Below are positions 42,856-51,289 of a stretch of DNA of 64,000 bases, piece after piece. The notes under the pieces were generated by a model. That model searched no databases and was not told where the DNA came from. It saw only the letters and a list, made by a program, of their open reading frames with translations. The stretch comes from Lachnospiraceae bacterium (lineage in GTDB: Bacteria; Bacillota; Clostridia; Lachnospirales; Lachnospiraceae). The stretch lies in contig SVEG01000002.1 in assembly GCA_015057505.1 (NCBI GenBank), positions 83,910-147,909 on the forward strand, in the 5' to 3' direction. Both the position numbers and the translations under genes were made by a program. The first letter of the stretch is position 1, and the number at the start of each line of letters is the position of its first letter.

Positions 42856-44778
42856 TTATTCTATAACCTTTTCTTCTTCTACAACAGATACCTCAATTTC
42901 AGTAAAGCTCTCTTCTTCAGCGACTTCCTCTACCGCTTCAGCCAATTCTTCAACTGCATCGGCAATCTCTTCAACAGCTTCTGCACCTGACAAATCTTCT
43001 GCTTCTTCCAAATCTTCAATAGCATCTTCTATCTGCTCTTCCAACGTTACCATTGTTGTGCTGTCCATAAGGTTATCAGCGAGACCAAGCATCTCTTCTG
43101 TCTTTTCTCTACATTCAAGAACAATCTGGTTAAGCTCCTGCATAGCAGCTGATGTCTCTTCTGTACTTGCTGCGTTCTCCTGTGCGATTGCGGCAAGATT
43201 TTCCATACTACCCATAACATCATTCTTAAGCATATCAAGCTGCTCAACTTCATTAGTGATACTGTCAACGGCACCTGCAACGCTGTCAATCTCCCAATTA
43301 AGTGACTGGAATACATTCTTGGTGGCATCAAGATGTGCATTCTGCTGTCCCATAATTTCGGACATCTGATTCATAATTGCCACACTGCTGTTGGAATTAT
43401 CGATAAGTTCTTTAATAATGGCCGAAATTCTTGCAGCAGACTCTCCGGACTGGTCGGCAAGCTTACGAATCTCATCTGCAACAACCGCAAAACCTCTACC
43501 TGCCTCTCCTGCTCTGGCCGCCTCAATAGATGCATTAAGTGAGAGCAAATTAGTCTGACTTGCAATCTCTGTAATCATATCTGTAGCGGAACGAATCTCG
43601 AGTACTGACTTATTGGTTGCGGTCGTCTTCTCCTGAACCTCGTCAACGGACTGCTGTGTCTTAATACTAATCTCACCAAGTTCATTAAGTGTTTCATTAA
43701 CAGTGATATTGTAATCTCTCATCTTCTGAGCACTCTGAGCAAGCATATCCATATTCATTGAAGTAGTCTCAATAGCACTACCAATATTAAGTATCTTCTC
43801 ATTAACAGCCTGGGTTTCACTTGCCTGCGCCGTTGCACCGTTAGCAATCTCATCTACCGTAGTGTTAACATTGGTAATAGATTCTGATATTGTTTCAAAA
43901 CGACTGATAAACATCTTCGAGAAATCAAAGAGTCTCTCCGCTGCCGTCTTAATACGCTTAATTATATCCGTAAAAGATATCACTAAGGATGAAATAGCAC
44001 GAGAAATTTGACCAATCTCATCATCCTGCTCCTCAAACTTCGTATTCTTACTTATGTAGAGCTTACCTGCGGCAACATCATCAAGCTGCTTAACAGATAC
44101 AAGCAACGACTTCGTAATCTTCTTCAAAATAATTGTCATACCAACAGCACTTATTGCTGCCAAAACACCCATTATTATAATATTCTTAATAATCTGCATT
44201 ACATATATTGAAACCGTATCACTACTTCTTCTACCTACAAAGACACACGCAGTAGCTGACTTTGATGTGGCTTTCTCAAGAAGCGGATAATAAAAACCAT
44301 AATACTTTTCACCATTAACATCTATACCGGAGTCATAATAGGATTTACCGTTTGTCAATACCTTATCTACAACCTTAGCAGGTAATACCTCTCCCAGATA
44401 TTCTGCTCCTGTCTCATCATCCAAAGTACTTGCAAGACATGTGTCACCATAGAAGAACATAAGCACCAAATTATTCTTCATAACAAAGCTGTTGAAAGTT
44501 GTCATGTTGTCATTGATACTTGTATTACGACGATACAGCTTACTTCCTTTCTGAATATACTCTCCACTCGGAACCAATGCATCAATCTCCATCTGTACCG
44601 CAAGGCTCGCCGTGTAAAGTTCCTGCTCTGCCATCTTATTGGCTACAGCTGAACCGGTGCTCCAAATAGCATATATTGCAACAAGTACCATAAGTCCGAT
44701 TGATACCATGGACATTAATAAAATCTTGGCTACCAGATTCATGCCTTTCTTTTTATCTTTTTCCTTTGCTTTGCCCAT
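42856..44778 (-). CDS. Methyl-accepting chemotaxis protein with extracellular sensor
   Basis: 640 residues. Membrane segments at about 13-36 and 190-212 bound an extracellular CACHE-like sensor; HAMP follows; the signalling hairpin carries the conserved [24 protein letters not shown] tip region. The last 45 residues are nearly all Glu, Ala and Val ([22 protein letters not shown] and on), an unusual acidic tail, without the usual CheR-binding pentapeptide. ATG 44778 follows AAAGGAG; an ATG at 44811 lacks an SD. Implies motility or at least a chemosensory array. Confidence 0.94.
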   Translation of the reverse strand: MGKAKEKDKKKGMNLVAKILLMSMVSIGLMVLVAIYAIWSTGSAVANKMAEQELYTASLAVQMEIDALVPSGEYIQKGSKLYRRNTSINDNMTTFNSFVMKNNLVLMFFYGDTCLASTLDDETGAEYLGEVLPAKVVDKVLTNGKSYYDSGIDVNGEKYYGFYYPLLEKATSKSATACVFVGRRSSDTVSIYVMQIIKNIIIMGVLAAISAVGMTIILKKITKSLLVSVKQLDDVAAGKLYISKNTKFEEQDDEIGQISRAISSLVISFTDIIKRIKTAAERLFDFSKMFISRFETISESITNVNTTVDEIANGATAQASETQAVNEKILNIGSAIETTSMNMDMLAQSAQKMRDYNITVNETLNELGEISIKTQQSVDEVQEKTTATNKSVLEIRSATDMITEIASQTNLLSLNASIEAARAGEAGRGFAVVADEIRKLADQSGESAARISAIIKELIDNSNSSVAIMNQMSEIMGQQNAHLDATKNVFQSLNWEIDSVAGAVDSITNEVEQLDMLKNDVMGSMENLAAIAQENAASTEETSAAMQELNQIVLECREKTEEMLGLADNLMDSTTMVTLEEQIEDAIEDLEEAEDLSGAEAVEEIADAVEELAEAVEEVAEEESFTEIEVSVVEEEKVIE

Positions 44779-44950
44779 AATCCTTTGTGCTCCTTTCGGG
44801 TAGTTATTCATGCAAATATTTTATCTCATGAATGCGGGATTTTTGTATAATAATTTTACACCAAAGCAAGCTTTTTTTCAACATATTTTTACACACATTC
44901 AGTATTTTTGCATTTTTCTTGTTTATTTAAGTTTTCACTCAAACAATTCA

Positions 44951-44988
44951 AAACAAAAGAGGATTACCATCATCCGGTAACCCTCTGA
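44951..44988 (-). terminator. Terminator of the LtaS-like gene
   Basis: AGAGGGTTACC / GGTAATCCTCT stem with one mismatch, followed by TTTGTTTTG on the minus strand. Confidence 0.82.
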
Positions 44989-44991
44989 AAC

Positions 44992-46584
44992 TTATTGATT
45001 TTCTCTTGTAATATAATAATTTGTCAGCCATTGTTTAAGGTCAGCTTGCTCCTCTGCTGACATGCCGGATACTACCGAATATTTTGATGAATAATACAAA
45101 TTTGAATCAAAATAGCTTGTCTCACACATATTTCCCGCCGAACTTGAAAACAGACTGCTTCCAATAAAATAGTTTTCTGCGGAAATATCAAGATAATCAA
45201 GAACCGTAGGTACCATATTCAATGTATTACGGCCTTTTACATCTATCTCTACCGGCGCAATTCCTGAATAATAAATAAAAAAAGGTATTGCATCAACGGT
45301 AGTAGTATTTCTTTCATAATCAGGAAAGGCCTTTTTAAAAGAATCATCTACATATGTAGCATGATCTGCCGTATAAATTATAATCGTATCTTCATAAAAA
45401 CTACTATTCTCAAACTTATCCATAAAAGCACCAAATTGATAATCCGCATCATAGAACTTATTAAGCTCCGCATCATCTCCGTTACCGAATTTCTGATCCA
45501 CGGAATCAAGTGAAGCATGCGTACCAAAAGTATACATCGCTATAAAAAAAGGCTCATCAGATTTGCTTTCTTCCAACGCTGTATCGTACAAAATTTCATA
45601 TGCATTCTTATCTGAAATACTGTCTGCCATACCACTACATTCATAACCCGTATCACCAACTATTTCATCAAACCCTAAATTATTAAGGTATTCCGTAAAA
45701 TCTTTATTATTAGGTTCTGTATTTATAAAGAATGTATCGTAACCTTCATCTGCTAAAACACTCTGTATTGAGACCAATTTATTGACATCAAAATCATTAA
45801 GCTGATAACCTGAAAACAGCTGCCCGATAATTCCTCTGTATGTAGCAAAGGTATGGTTATAATAGTTTATAAAACTTAAAGACTTACTTTGCAACTCTTC
45901 AACGTTGGGCATAATATTTCTTTCATCAGAAATTACATTCTGCGAAAGACCTTCCGTAAAAATAAGAATTATATTCGGTGTTTTCGGAAGTCTGTCATCT
46001 TTCTTATAAAAATTCTCTACTCCGTCTTTATAAAAATCTATTGTTGCAACACTTGTGGAATTAATAGCCTCTTCCATTTCATGCTTCTCATAAAACTGAT
46101 GTAAAAGATTATAATATGCAAACATAGGCGAATGTATATTTCCGAACAACATTACAAATCCGAGTTCAAGTGCAAGCACAACTGACAATACCGCATACAT
46201 ATTGACCTTAAGCTTCTTCCACTCAATCTTTTCTATTGGCCAAAACGTAAATATAAGCACCACTATTACACCTACTACATATATAACCATCTTACCTGAC
46301 AGTGCTTCCAGCGAATGCAGATTGGTAAGCATAAGCACAGTTATATAACTGCTTCCGAATAACAGTATAAACATCTGGGCATTGTACAACAGCAACAAAA
46401 TGCTGTTAACTATCCGTCCAAAAACTTTCTTAAACATGCATATATCCGATACTATAAAAATGATAAGAAGCTCTAATGTACCTATTACCAGATAATGCTT
46501 CGTATCAACATTTATAAAAGCAGCAAATGTTAAAATAAAAGAAAAAGCATATTTCAGAATAGTAAATATAGTTTTTAATTTCAT
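44992..46584 (-). CDS. LtaS-type phosphoglycerol transferase / sulfatase-fold membrane protein
   Basis: 530 residues. Five N-terminal membrane segments (to about 165), then an extracellular sulfatase-fold domain: NIILIFTEGLSQNV (metal-binding Glu), HTFATYRG (candidate nucleophile Thr), TFGTHASL, and YTADHATYV (metal-binding Asp-His). Builds or modifies glycerol-phosphate surface polymers such as lipoteichoic acid. Start at 46584, 6 bases after AGGAAA; the ATG at 46599 contains the SD. Single gene. Confidence 0.88.
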   Translation of the reverse strand: MKLKTIFTILKYAFSFILTFAAFINVDTKHYLVIGTLELLIIFIVSDICMFKKVFGRIVNSILLLLYNAQMFILLFGSSYITVLMLTNLHSLEALSGKMVIYVVGVIVVLIFTFWPIEKIEWKKLKVNMYAVLSVVLALELGFVMLFGNIHSPMFAYYNLLHQFYEKHEMEEAINSTSVATIDFYKDGVENFYKKDDRLPKTPNIILIFTEGLSQNVISDERNIMPNVEELQSKSLSFINYYNHTFATYRGIIGQLFSGYQLNDFDVNKLVSIQSVLADEGYDTFFINTEPNNKDFTEYLNNLGFDEIVGDTGYECSGMADSISDKNAYEILYDTALEESKSDEPFFIAMYTFGTHASLDSVDQKFGNGDDAELNKFYDADYQFGAFMDKFENSSFYEDTIIIYTADHATYVDDSFKKAFPDYERNTTTVDAIPFFIYYSGIAPVEIDVKGRNTLNMVPTVLDYLDISAENYFIGSSLFSSSAGNMCETSYFDSNLYYSSKYSVVSGMSAEEQADLKQWLTNYYITRENQ

Positions 46585-46720
46585 CTTAAGTTTCCTCATT
46601 ATTTATTATAACGTCTGCTTGACAGACTGTTCACATTGTAACATATTTACATATTTTTTACCAACTATTTTTTGCATTTCTCCACAAAGCTATTATTTTT
46701 TTAACAAACCCAAAAACAAA

Positions 46721-46749
46721 TTGACAGAATATTTCCATCGAGTTATAAT
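46721..46749 (+). promoter_or_regulatory. Consensus promoter of the STAS-like gene
   Basis: TTGACA (46721-46726), 17-base spacer, TATAAT (46744-46749): perfect, 37 bases before the ATG, with AGGAGG as SD. Confidence 0.92.
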
Positions 46750-46786
46750 ATAGTACAGAACATTTCTTACTCAGGAGGATTTATTT

Positions 46787-47185
46787 ATGGCAAAAGTTAA
46801 TGGTGCACAATCAGTTGAAGTTATTCCCGGAAGAAAGATAGTTTTATCTGCAGGTGTAGGTAAAACTAACGTAGATGAGCTTATCTGGCTCACTGATACA
46901 GTTCTTGCTGAAGCAGCAGCCTGGAAAAGCACAGGTTGGGCCTATATTGCAGACTGTTCCCAGATGTTACCCGTAGGTGCTTCTGAAAGCGGAGAGCTCG
47001 TTAAGATGACCAAAAAATTTGTTGAAGCAGGCTGTAAGGCATTTGGCTTTGCCGAGGGCAAATCAATCATGTTAAAGATCCAGGCCCAAAAAAATACCGA
47101 GCGTTCAGCAACAGGTGTTCTCGAAGGTCATTTTGCAACAGTTGAAGAAGTACTTAACTGGTTGAAAGAAGAGGTATCTATTTAA
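46787..47185 (+). CDS. Small STAS/SpoIIAA-like protein, function unknown
   Basis: 132 residues, no export signal. Alternation of beta strands and amphipathic helices (RKIVLSAGVG, LTDTVLAEAAAW, GWAYIADCSQM, ELVKMTKKFVEAGCKAFGFAEG, HFATVEEVLNWL) suggests a STAS or SpoIIAA-like fold. No kinase or phosphatase partner is adjacent. A perfect promoter, ideal SD and strong terminator predict high expression. I do not recognise a named family. Confidence 0.7.
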   Translation: MAKVNGAQSVEVIPGRKIVLSAGVGKTNVDELIWLTDTVLAEAAAWKSTGWAYIADCSQMLPVGASESGELVKMTKKFVEAGCKAFGFAEGKSIMLKIQAQKNTERSATGVLEGHFATVEEVLNWLKEEVSI

Positions 47186-47217
47186 TTATTTACTTATGTA
47201 AAACTTTATTGATTATT

Positions 47218-47268
47218 AAAAAAGTTGTGGCAAACTTATCGAGAAATAATATTGCCACAACTTTTTTA
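47218..47268. terminator. Bidirectional terminator between STAS-like and GltD-like genes
   Basis: AAAAAGTTGTGGCAA / TTGCCACAACTTTTT 15-bp stem with T tracts on both strands. Confidence 0.9.
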
Positions 47269-47309
47269 TTGCAAATTTTTTTATAAAATATTCTCTTTCG
47301 CCAATGACT

Positions 47310-48542
47310 TTACTCATCCTTCGGCAAACTCTGAATATACTCATGCATTGACTCTGCTACAACCTTACTGTGTGCAACCGCTTCAACAACGGTACGGGCT
47401 CCGTTAACAACATCACCTGACGCAAAAATACCCGGTCTGGAGGTGTGTCCGGTCTCATCAGCATCAAGAAGACCTCTCTTATTAGCCTTAAGACCTTCCG
47501 TAGAATTAACAAGTCTACTCTGCGGCCCCTGACTGATTGAAATAATCACACTGTCAGCAAGATACAATTCTTCAGTACCTTCTATCGGCGTAATCGTTCC
47601 GTCCTCCGCCTCATTAACATCCATAAATATTACACCGTCATCCGTAATCTCAACAGGCTTTTTACTATACTCAAACTTCACACCTTCAAGCTGCGCATAA
47701 CTGAATTCATAATCGCTTGCGGCAACCTTTTTTGTAATGGAAAAACATGTAACATCCTGAGCACCCTTACGAAGTGCGGTTCTCGCCACATCCATCGCTG
47801 CATTACCTGCACCAATTACAATAACTTTTTTACCAAGTCTGTAGCTGTCGGGATTATTAAGGTAATTAATTGCAAAATGTACATGTCCAAAGGTTTCACC
47901 CTTTATATGCAAAGCATTCGGTTTCCACACACCGGTTCCTACGAAAATCGCCTTGTAACCGTCGCGGAATAAATCTTCAATCGTAATGGCACTGCCAATT
48001 AAAGTATTGGGTCTAATCTTGATACCCTTAAGTTCCAAATGTCTGTATTCAATATCGTCAAGCACACTCTTAGGAAGTCTGAACTCAGGAATTCCGTATC
48101 TGAGCACGCCACCGATTTTATCCTTGCCTTCAAAAATAGTTACCTGATAACCGTATCTTGCAAGAATAATCGCAATCGTTATTCCCGCAGGACCGGAGCC
48201 GATAATCGCCACCTTGATACCGTTGGATGGATGTGGACCGTTAGTCATCTGACTGGCATATGTTGAAGAAATATAATTCTCAATTGTAGAAAAATGAACA
48301 GGTGCACCCTTTTTACCGAGTACACAATGACCTTCACACTGATTCTCATGATTGCAAACAAGACTGCAAACCGTAGTAAGCGGATTATTCTCAAAAAGCA
48401 TCTTGCCTGCCTCATTTAATTTATTCTCTTTTAAAAGCTTAATTGCAAGCGGTATATTCGTTCCTATAGGACAACCCTTCTGGCACATCGGAACCTTACA
48501 CTGCAAACAACGATTAACTTCATCCATAACATGTAACGCCAT
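47310..48542 (-). CDS. GltD-like NAD(P)H flavoprotein oxidoreductase
   Basis: 410 residues. N-terminal Fe-S region with CLQCKVPMCQKGCPIG and CSLVCNHENQCEGHC (about 12-72), then FAD-binding GSGPAGITIA (about 112) and NADPH-binding GAGNAAMDVAR (about 247). Homologous to the small subunit of glutamate synthase and to NfnB/SudA-type subunits. No large glutamate-synthase subunit is adjacent, so the electron acceptor is open. Ends 2 bases before the upstream peptidase stop region; both are on the minus strand and likely co-transcribed. Confidence 0.88.
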   Translation of the reverse strand: MALHVMDEVNRCLQCKVPMCQKGCPIGTNIPLAIKLLKENKLNEAGKMLFENNPLTTVCSLVCNHENQCEGHCVLGKKGAPVHFSTIENYISSTYASQMTNGPHPSNGIKVAIIGSGPAGITIAIILARYGYQVTIFEGKDKIGGVLRYGIPEFRLPKSVLDDIEYRHLELKGIKIRPNTLIGSAITIEDLFRDGYKAIFVGTGVWKPNALHIKGETFGHVHFAINYLNNPDSYRLGKKVIVIGAGNAAMDVARTALRKGAQDVTCFSITKKVAASDYEFSYAQLEGVKFEYSKKPVEITDDGVIFMDVNEAEDGTITPIEGTEELYLADSVIISISQGPQSRLVNSTEGLKANKRGLLDADETGHTSRPGIFASGDVVNGARTVVEAVAHSKVVAESMHEYIQSLPKDE

Positions 48543-48544
48543 AG

Positions 48545-49165
48545 CTAAACCTCCTGCTTCTCTATCATTAAAAATGTGTTTTTATAAAAAGGCATATAAA
48601 TCTCTCTTGTATCCCACAGCTCCAAAAATTCCGCATACGATAGTTTGCGGTTATAATGTTCTTCTTTGCAATTAGCAAGCTCCCTCAAAGAATCTGCAAT
48701 TAAAACATGCTCCTCATCATACCCGACAACATGCACATAATGAAGCCAGTGCCTATCCTTTCGGGTCTTCACAAACGCTATTACCCTCTTACCCTCACTG
48801 AGCGAACTTTTAAGCGTATTAAGATTGCCTCTGCAATATCTCACTTTAAAGCCACGCAGTTTCAACGCCTTACGCAAATTCTTAGGAAGCACCGCACCAT
48901 TCCGAAGCTTTCCCTGCATCCTCGCATACAGCTCATTACCGTCTGCTTCCACACCGAAGCTTCTAAGCACATGCGCCGCCGAAAATCCCGAACATTCAGC
49001 ACTTCGCTGGAAATCAATCCTGTTCGGAACAGCCAAAATATAACACTTCTGCTTTGGTTCCTCCTCTCGACATTTACGCGGAGTCCCCAAGATAAACATA
49101 TCTGTTATAACAGTTATAATAAAAGTATTTATACAAAAAATCAGCAAAAAAATCAATATTTTCAT
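48545..49165 (-). CDS. C39-like cysteine peptidase with membrane anchor
   Basis: 206 residues. Hydrophobic N-terminus (about 3-22) then a papain-like C39 fold: ECSGFSAAHVLRSFG (Cys nucleophile, here ECSG in place of DCG), HWLHYVHVVGYDEEHVLIADS (His and Asp). Probably faces the outside. Bacteriocin-type leader peptidases and peptidoglycan-associated C39 proteins share this fold; substrate unknown. ATG 49165 with a weak GGA SD; a TTG four codons earlier is possible. Confidence 0.75.
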   Translation of the reverse strand: MKILIFLLIFCINTFIITVITDMFILGTPRKCREEEPKQKCYILAVPNRIDFQRSAECSGFSAAHVLRSFGVEADGNELYARMQGKLRNGAVLPKNLRKALKLRGFKVRYCRGNLNTLKSSLSEGKRVIAFVKTRKDRHWLHYVHVVGYDEEHVLIADSLRELANCKEEHYNRKLSYAEFLELWDTREIYMPFYKNTFLMIEKQEV

Positions 49166-49279
49166 CCGTATATCCAAATATTTCTTTAATATATTATAAT
49201 AGTTCCATAAAAATTATATCGCATTATTATGTTGTGTGCAATGCATTGTTATCGCATTATTTTCATAACAAAAAAATTC

Positions 49280-49324
49280 TTGACTCACGTCAGAATTCGC
49301 CGTATAATTTTGACAAATTCTGAC
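49280..49324 (+). promoter_or_regulatory. Promoter with operator-like dyad
   Basis: TTGACT (49280-49285), 17-base spacer, TATAAT (49303-49308). The dyad GTCAGAATT (49289-49297) ... AATTCTGAC (49316-49324) straddles the -10 box, and TGAC-N4-GTCA overlaps the -35. This suggests repression by a dimeric regulator. It lies about 125 bases before the small coiled-coil gene; a second possible promoter (TTTACA/TACAAT) is nearer to that gene. Confidence 0.6.
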
Positions 49325-49440
49325 ATTTAGTTTATTCGTTTTTTTACGAATTTATATGTACCTTGATAACTTAATAAAGGACTTTACATCTTTTTTAACT
49401 ATGTTACAATAAATATACCAAATATAAGGGACGTGATACA

Positions 49441-49680
49441 ATGACTGATAACGAATTATTATTATCCTTATCCAATATGTTAGACGAAAAACTAAAACCA
49501 ATTCAGCTTACACAAGAAAACGAAATTATACCACGGCTACAAAATATCGAGAACTGCTATACTTCAACTTATAACAGATATTCTAAAGGTATTAATCAAC
49601 TCAATACGATTCAGACGGATGTTGATATCCTCAAAAAAGTTGTAACCGAACACAGCGAAAAACTTCAAAAAATTTCTTAA
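49441..49680 (+). CDS. Small coiled-coil protein
   Basis: 79 residues, cytosolic. MTDNELLLSLSNMLDEKLKPI followed by IIPRLQNIENCYTSTYNRY and DVDILKKVVTEHSEKL; heptads of Leu/Ile predict a coiled coil along most of it. I have seen very similar short proteins in many Lachnospiraceae, sometimes several per genome, without known function. SD AAGGGA lies about 10 bases before the ATG. Single-gene unit with terminator. Confidence 0.8.
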   Translation: MTDNELLLSLSNMLDEKLKPIQLTQENEIIPRLQNIENCYTSTYNRYSKGINQLNTIQTDVDILKKVVTEHSEKLQKIS

Positions 49681-49694
49681 CAACCCCTAATTAA

Positions 49695-49742
49695 AAACAA
49701 GGTGTAAAGTCTTTTATTAAACTATCAAGACTTTACACCCTA
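49695..49742. terminator. Bidirectional terminator
   Basis: GGTGTAAAGTCTT / AAGACTTTACACC 13-bp stem between the convergent small coiled-coil gene and the GNAT gene; TTGTTTTT follows on the minus strand. Confidence 0.88.
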
Positions 49743-49746
49743 TATT

Positions 49747-50508
49747 TTATATTTTTTCTTTTGCAGCATATCCTGCTTCCATTGAAAAAGTTTCCCTAAA
49801 TCCCGCCTGATAACAAATATGTTCCGACGGTCCTGCCCACTGCCAGCACATCGGAAAATTATGTTCCTTGCAGTACTCCACAACAAAACTCAGCAATTCG
49901 CTTGCATAGCCTTTACCTCGGCTTTCCTTTGCCGTTACGATATAATCAAAACGCGTATTTCCATGTTCGGACTTATGAATATCCGTATATACAACAGCCT
50001 TATCACCTAAGTATCCGACAAACAGATACGTTCCCTCTTGCCCGACTCGCTTCTTTGTTACATCTACTTCCCACGGCTCACCGCTCGGTATTAAAATATC
50101 TGTCGCCACGCGCTCGTCCCACTCATTTAACACACGAATAACAAGTCTATTCTCGGGCCTAATTCTGTTTTCTGACGTAAGAAGCATAACTCTATGGTCA
50201 TCTTCCTCAGTATATGTATAACCATGTGCTTTTAATATTTCTTCGTTATTCCTAAAATAGTCCTTTTCAAACGGATGATATATGGACGCCTTCATACCAA
50301 ACTGTTTATAGAATTCTGCAATGTCATCCAAAACTGCCCCTAAATCTGTGATTTTCTGAGGATATATGCAAGCATGGTTTCCGTCGTAAGAATCCTTGTT
50401 ATCTTCCATATAAAACAAAATACCGTACTCTTTTTCTACATATGAGGCAAAACTTTTAGGAAAATCTATTTCCTCTTGCTTTATTGATTCAGCATACTCA
50501 TTTATCAC
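49747..50508 (-). CDS. Two-domain GNAT acetyltransferase
   Basis: 253 residues. The C-terminal half is a GNAT domain: RFDYIVTAKESRGKGYASELLSFVVEYCKE (acetyl-CoA loop R-G-K-G-Y) and ICYQAGFRETF. The N-terminal 110 residues form a degenerate second GNAT-like module (YGILFYMEDN, LDDIAEFYKQFGMKASIYHPF). Substrate unknown. It is 31 bases downstream of the SGNH hydrolase gene and may belong to its operon. Confidence 0.85.
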   Translation of the reverse strand: MINEYAESIKQEEIDFPKSFASYVEKEYGILFYMEDNKDSYDGNHACIYPQKITDLGAVLDDIAEFYKQFGMKASIYHPFEKDYFRNNEEILKAHGYTYTEEDDHRVMLLTSENRIRPENRLVIRVLNEWDERVATDILIPSGEPWEVDVTKKRVGQEGTYLFVGYLGDKAVVYTDIHKSEHGNTRFDYIVTAKESRGKGYASELLSFVVEYCKEHNFPMCWQWAGPSEHICYQAGFRETFSMEAGYAAKEKI

Positions 50509-50539
50509 TAATAATCATCTCTTTTCCCTTGCTCAAAAA

Positions 50540-51271
50540 TTACAAACTTCTAAGCCAGTTCTCAATAAACGTACTCTCGTATTCATGAGCCTTAATACTC
50601 GGATGAGGGTTACTCGGCAATACTACAAACTGTTGCATTCTAAGTTTCTTTACAGTCTCACAGGCTTCTGTCTTCTCCTCTACCCTGTGCATCATCGGCA
50701 CCTGATAATCACCTGCTATGTCAAGATAAGGAATTGCCCATTTTCTTGCCACTCTTCTCATCGCTTCGGTATGCGGAAATGCACAGCCATTAGTCACGAT
50801 GATACCAATTTTCGCATAAGGATAGTTAGTGATAAGATATTCAAGTACTATATTCCATGCGCCGTAAAATGTAGTATTATCCGTATCTTCAATCTTACCG
50901 ATAGGTGAATTCTGATGTCTCTCATCATCATTAATTCCAAAGCAAAGCGTTATGTAATCGGCATCCTTCGGAATCAATTTGTAGCGCTCTATCGAAAAGC
51001 TGTCCTTTCTCGTTCCAAGATCAGTAATTGTTGAGCCGCACTTTGCCTCATTAACAACCTCCATATGGTTGCGTCGTCCGATAAAGAATGGATATACCTT
51101 CTTCTTACCCGCATATAAACCTTCCGTAAAGGTAAGCTCCGTCTCCGGCGAATCTCTAAAGTCACCCTCCGTAAAGCTGTCACCACAAGCTACCCACTTC
51201 TTGCCCCAAAGGACATTGGCTGCCTTAAGTTCCTCTACAAGTTTTGTAAGTTCGTCAATTCTCTTATCCAT
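50540..51271 (-). CDS. SGNH/GDSL hydrolase
   Basis: 243 residues, no signal peptide. Block I ACGDSFTEGDF (Ser about 33), Gly of KCGSTI, Asn of CFGINDDE, and His in PSNPHPS. The Asp usually three before the catalytic His is replaced by Ser here, so catalysis may use another acid. Probably a carbohydrate esterase acting inside the cell on acetylated sugars. ATG 51271 is 6 bases after GGAGG. It follows the beta-helix lipoprotein by 18 bases, so the two form an operon. Confidence 0.87.
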   Translation of the reverse strand: MDKRIDELTKLVEELKAANVLWGKKWVACGDSFTEGDFRDSPETELTFTEGLYAGKKKVYPFFIGRRNHMEVVNEAKCGSTITDLGTRKDSFSIERYKLIPKDADYITLCFGINDDERHQNSPIGKIEDTDNTTFYGAWNIVLEYLITNYPYAKIGIIVTNGCAFPHTEAMRRVARKWAIPYLDIAGDYQVPMMHRVEEKTEACETVKKLRMQQFVVLPSNPHPSIKAHEYESTFIENWLRSL

Positions 51272-51289
51272 CACTGACCTCCAAATTTC

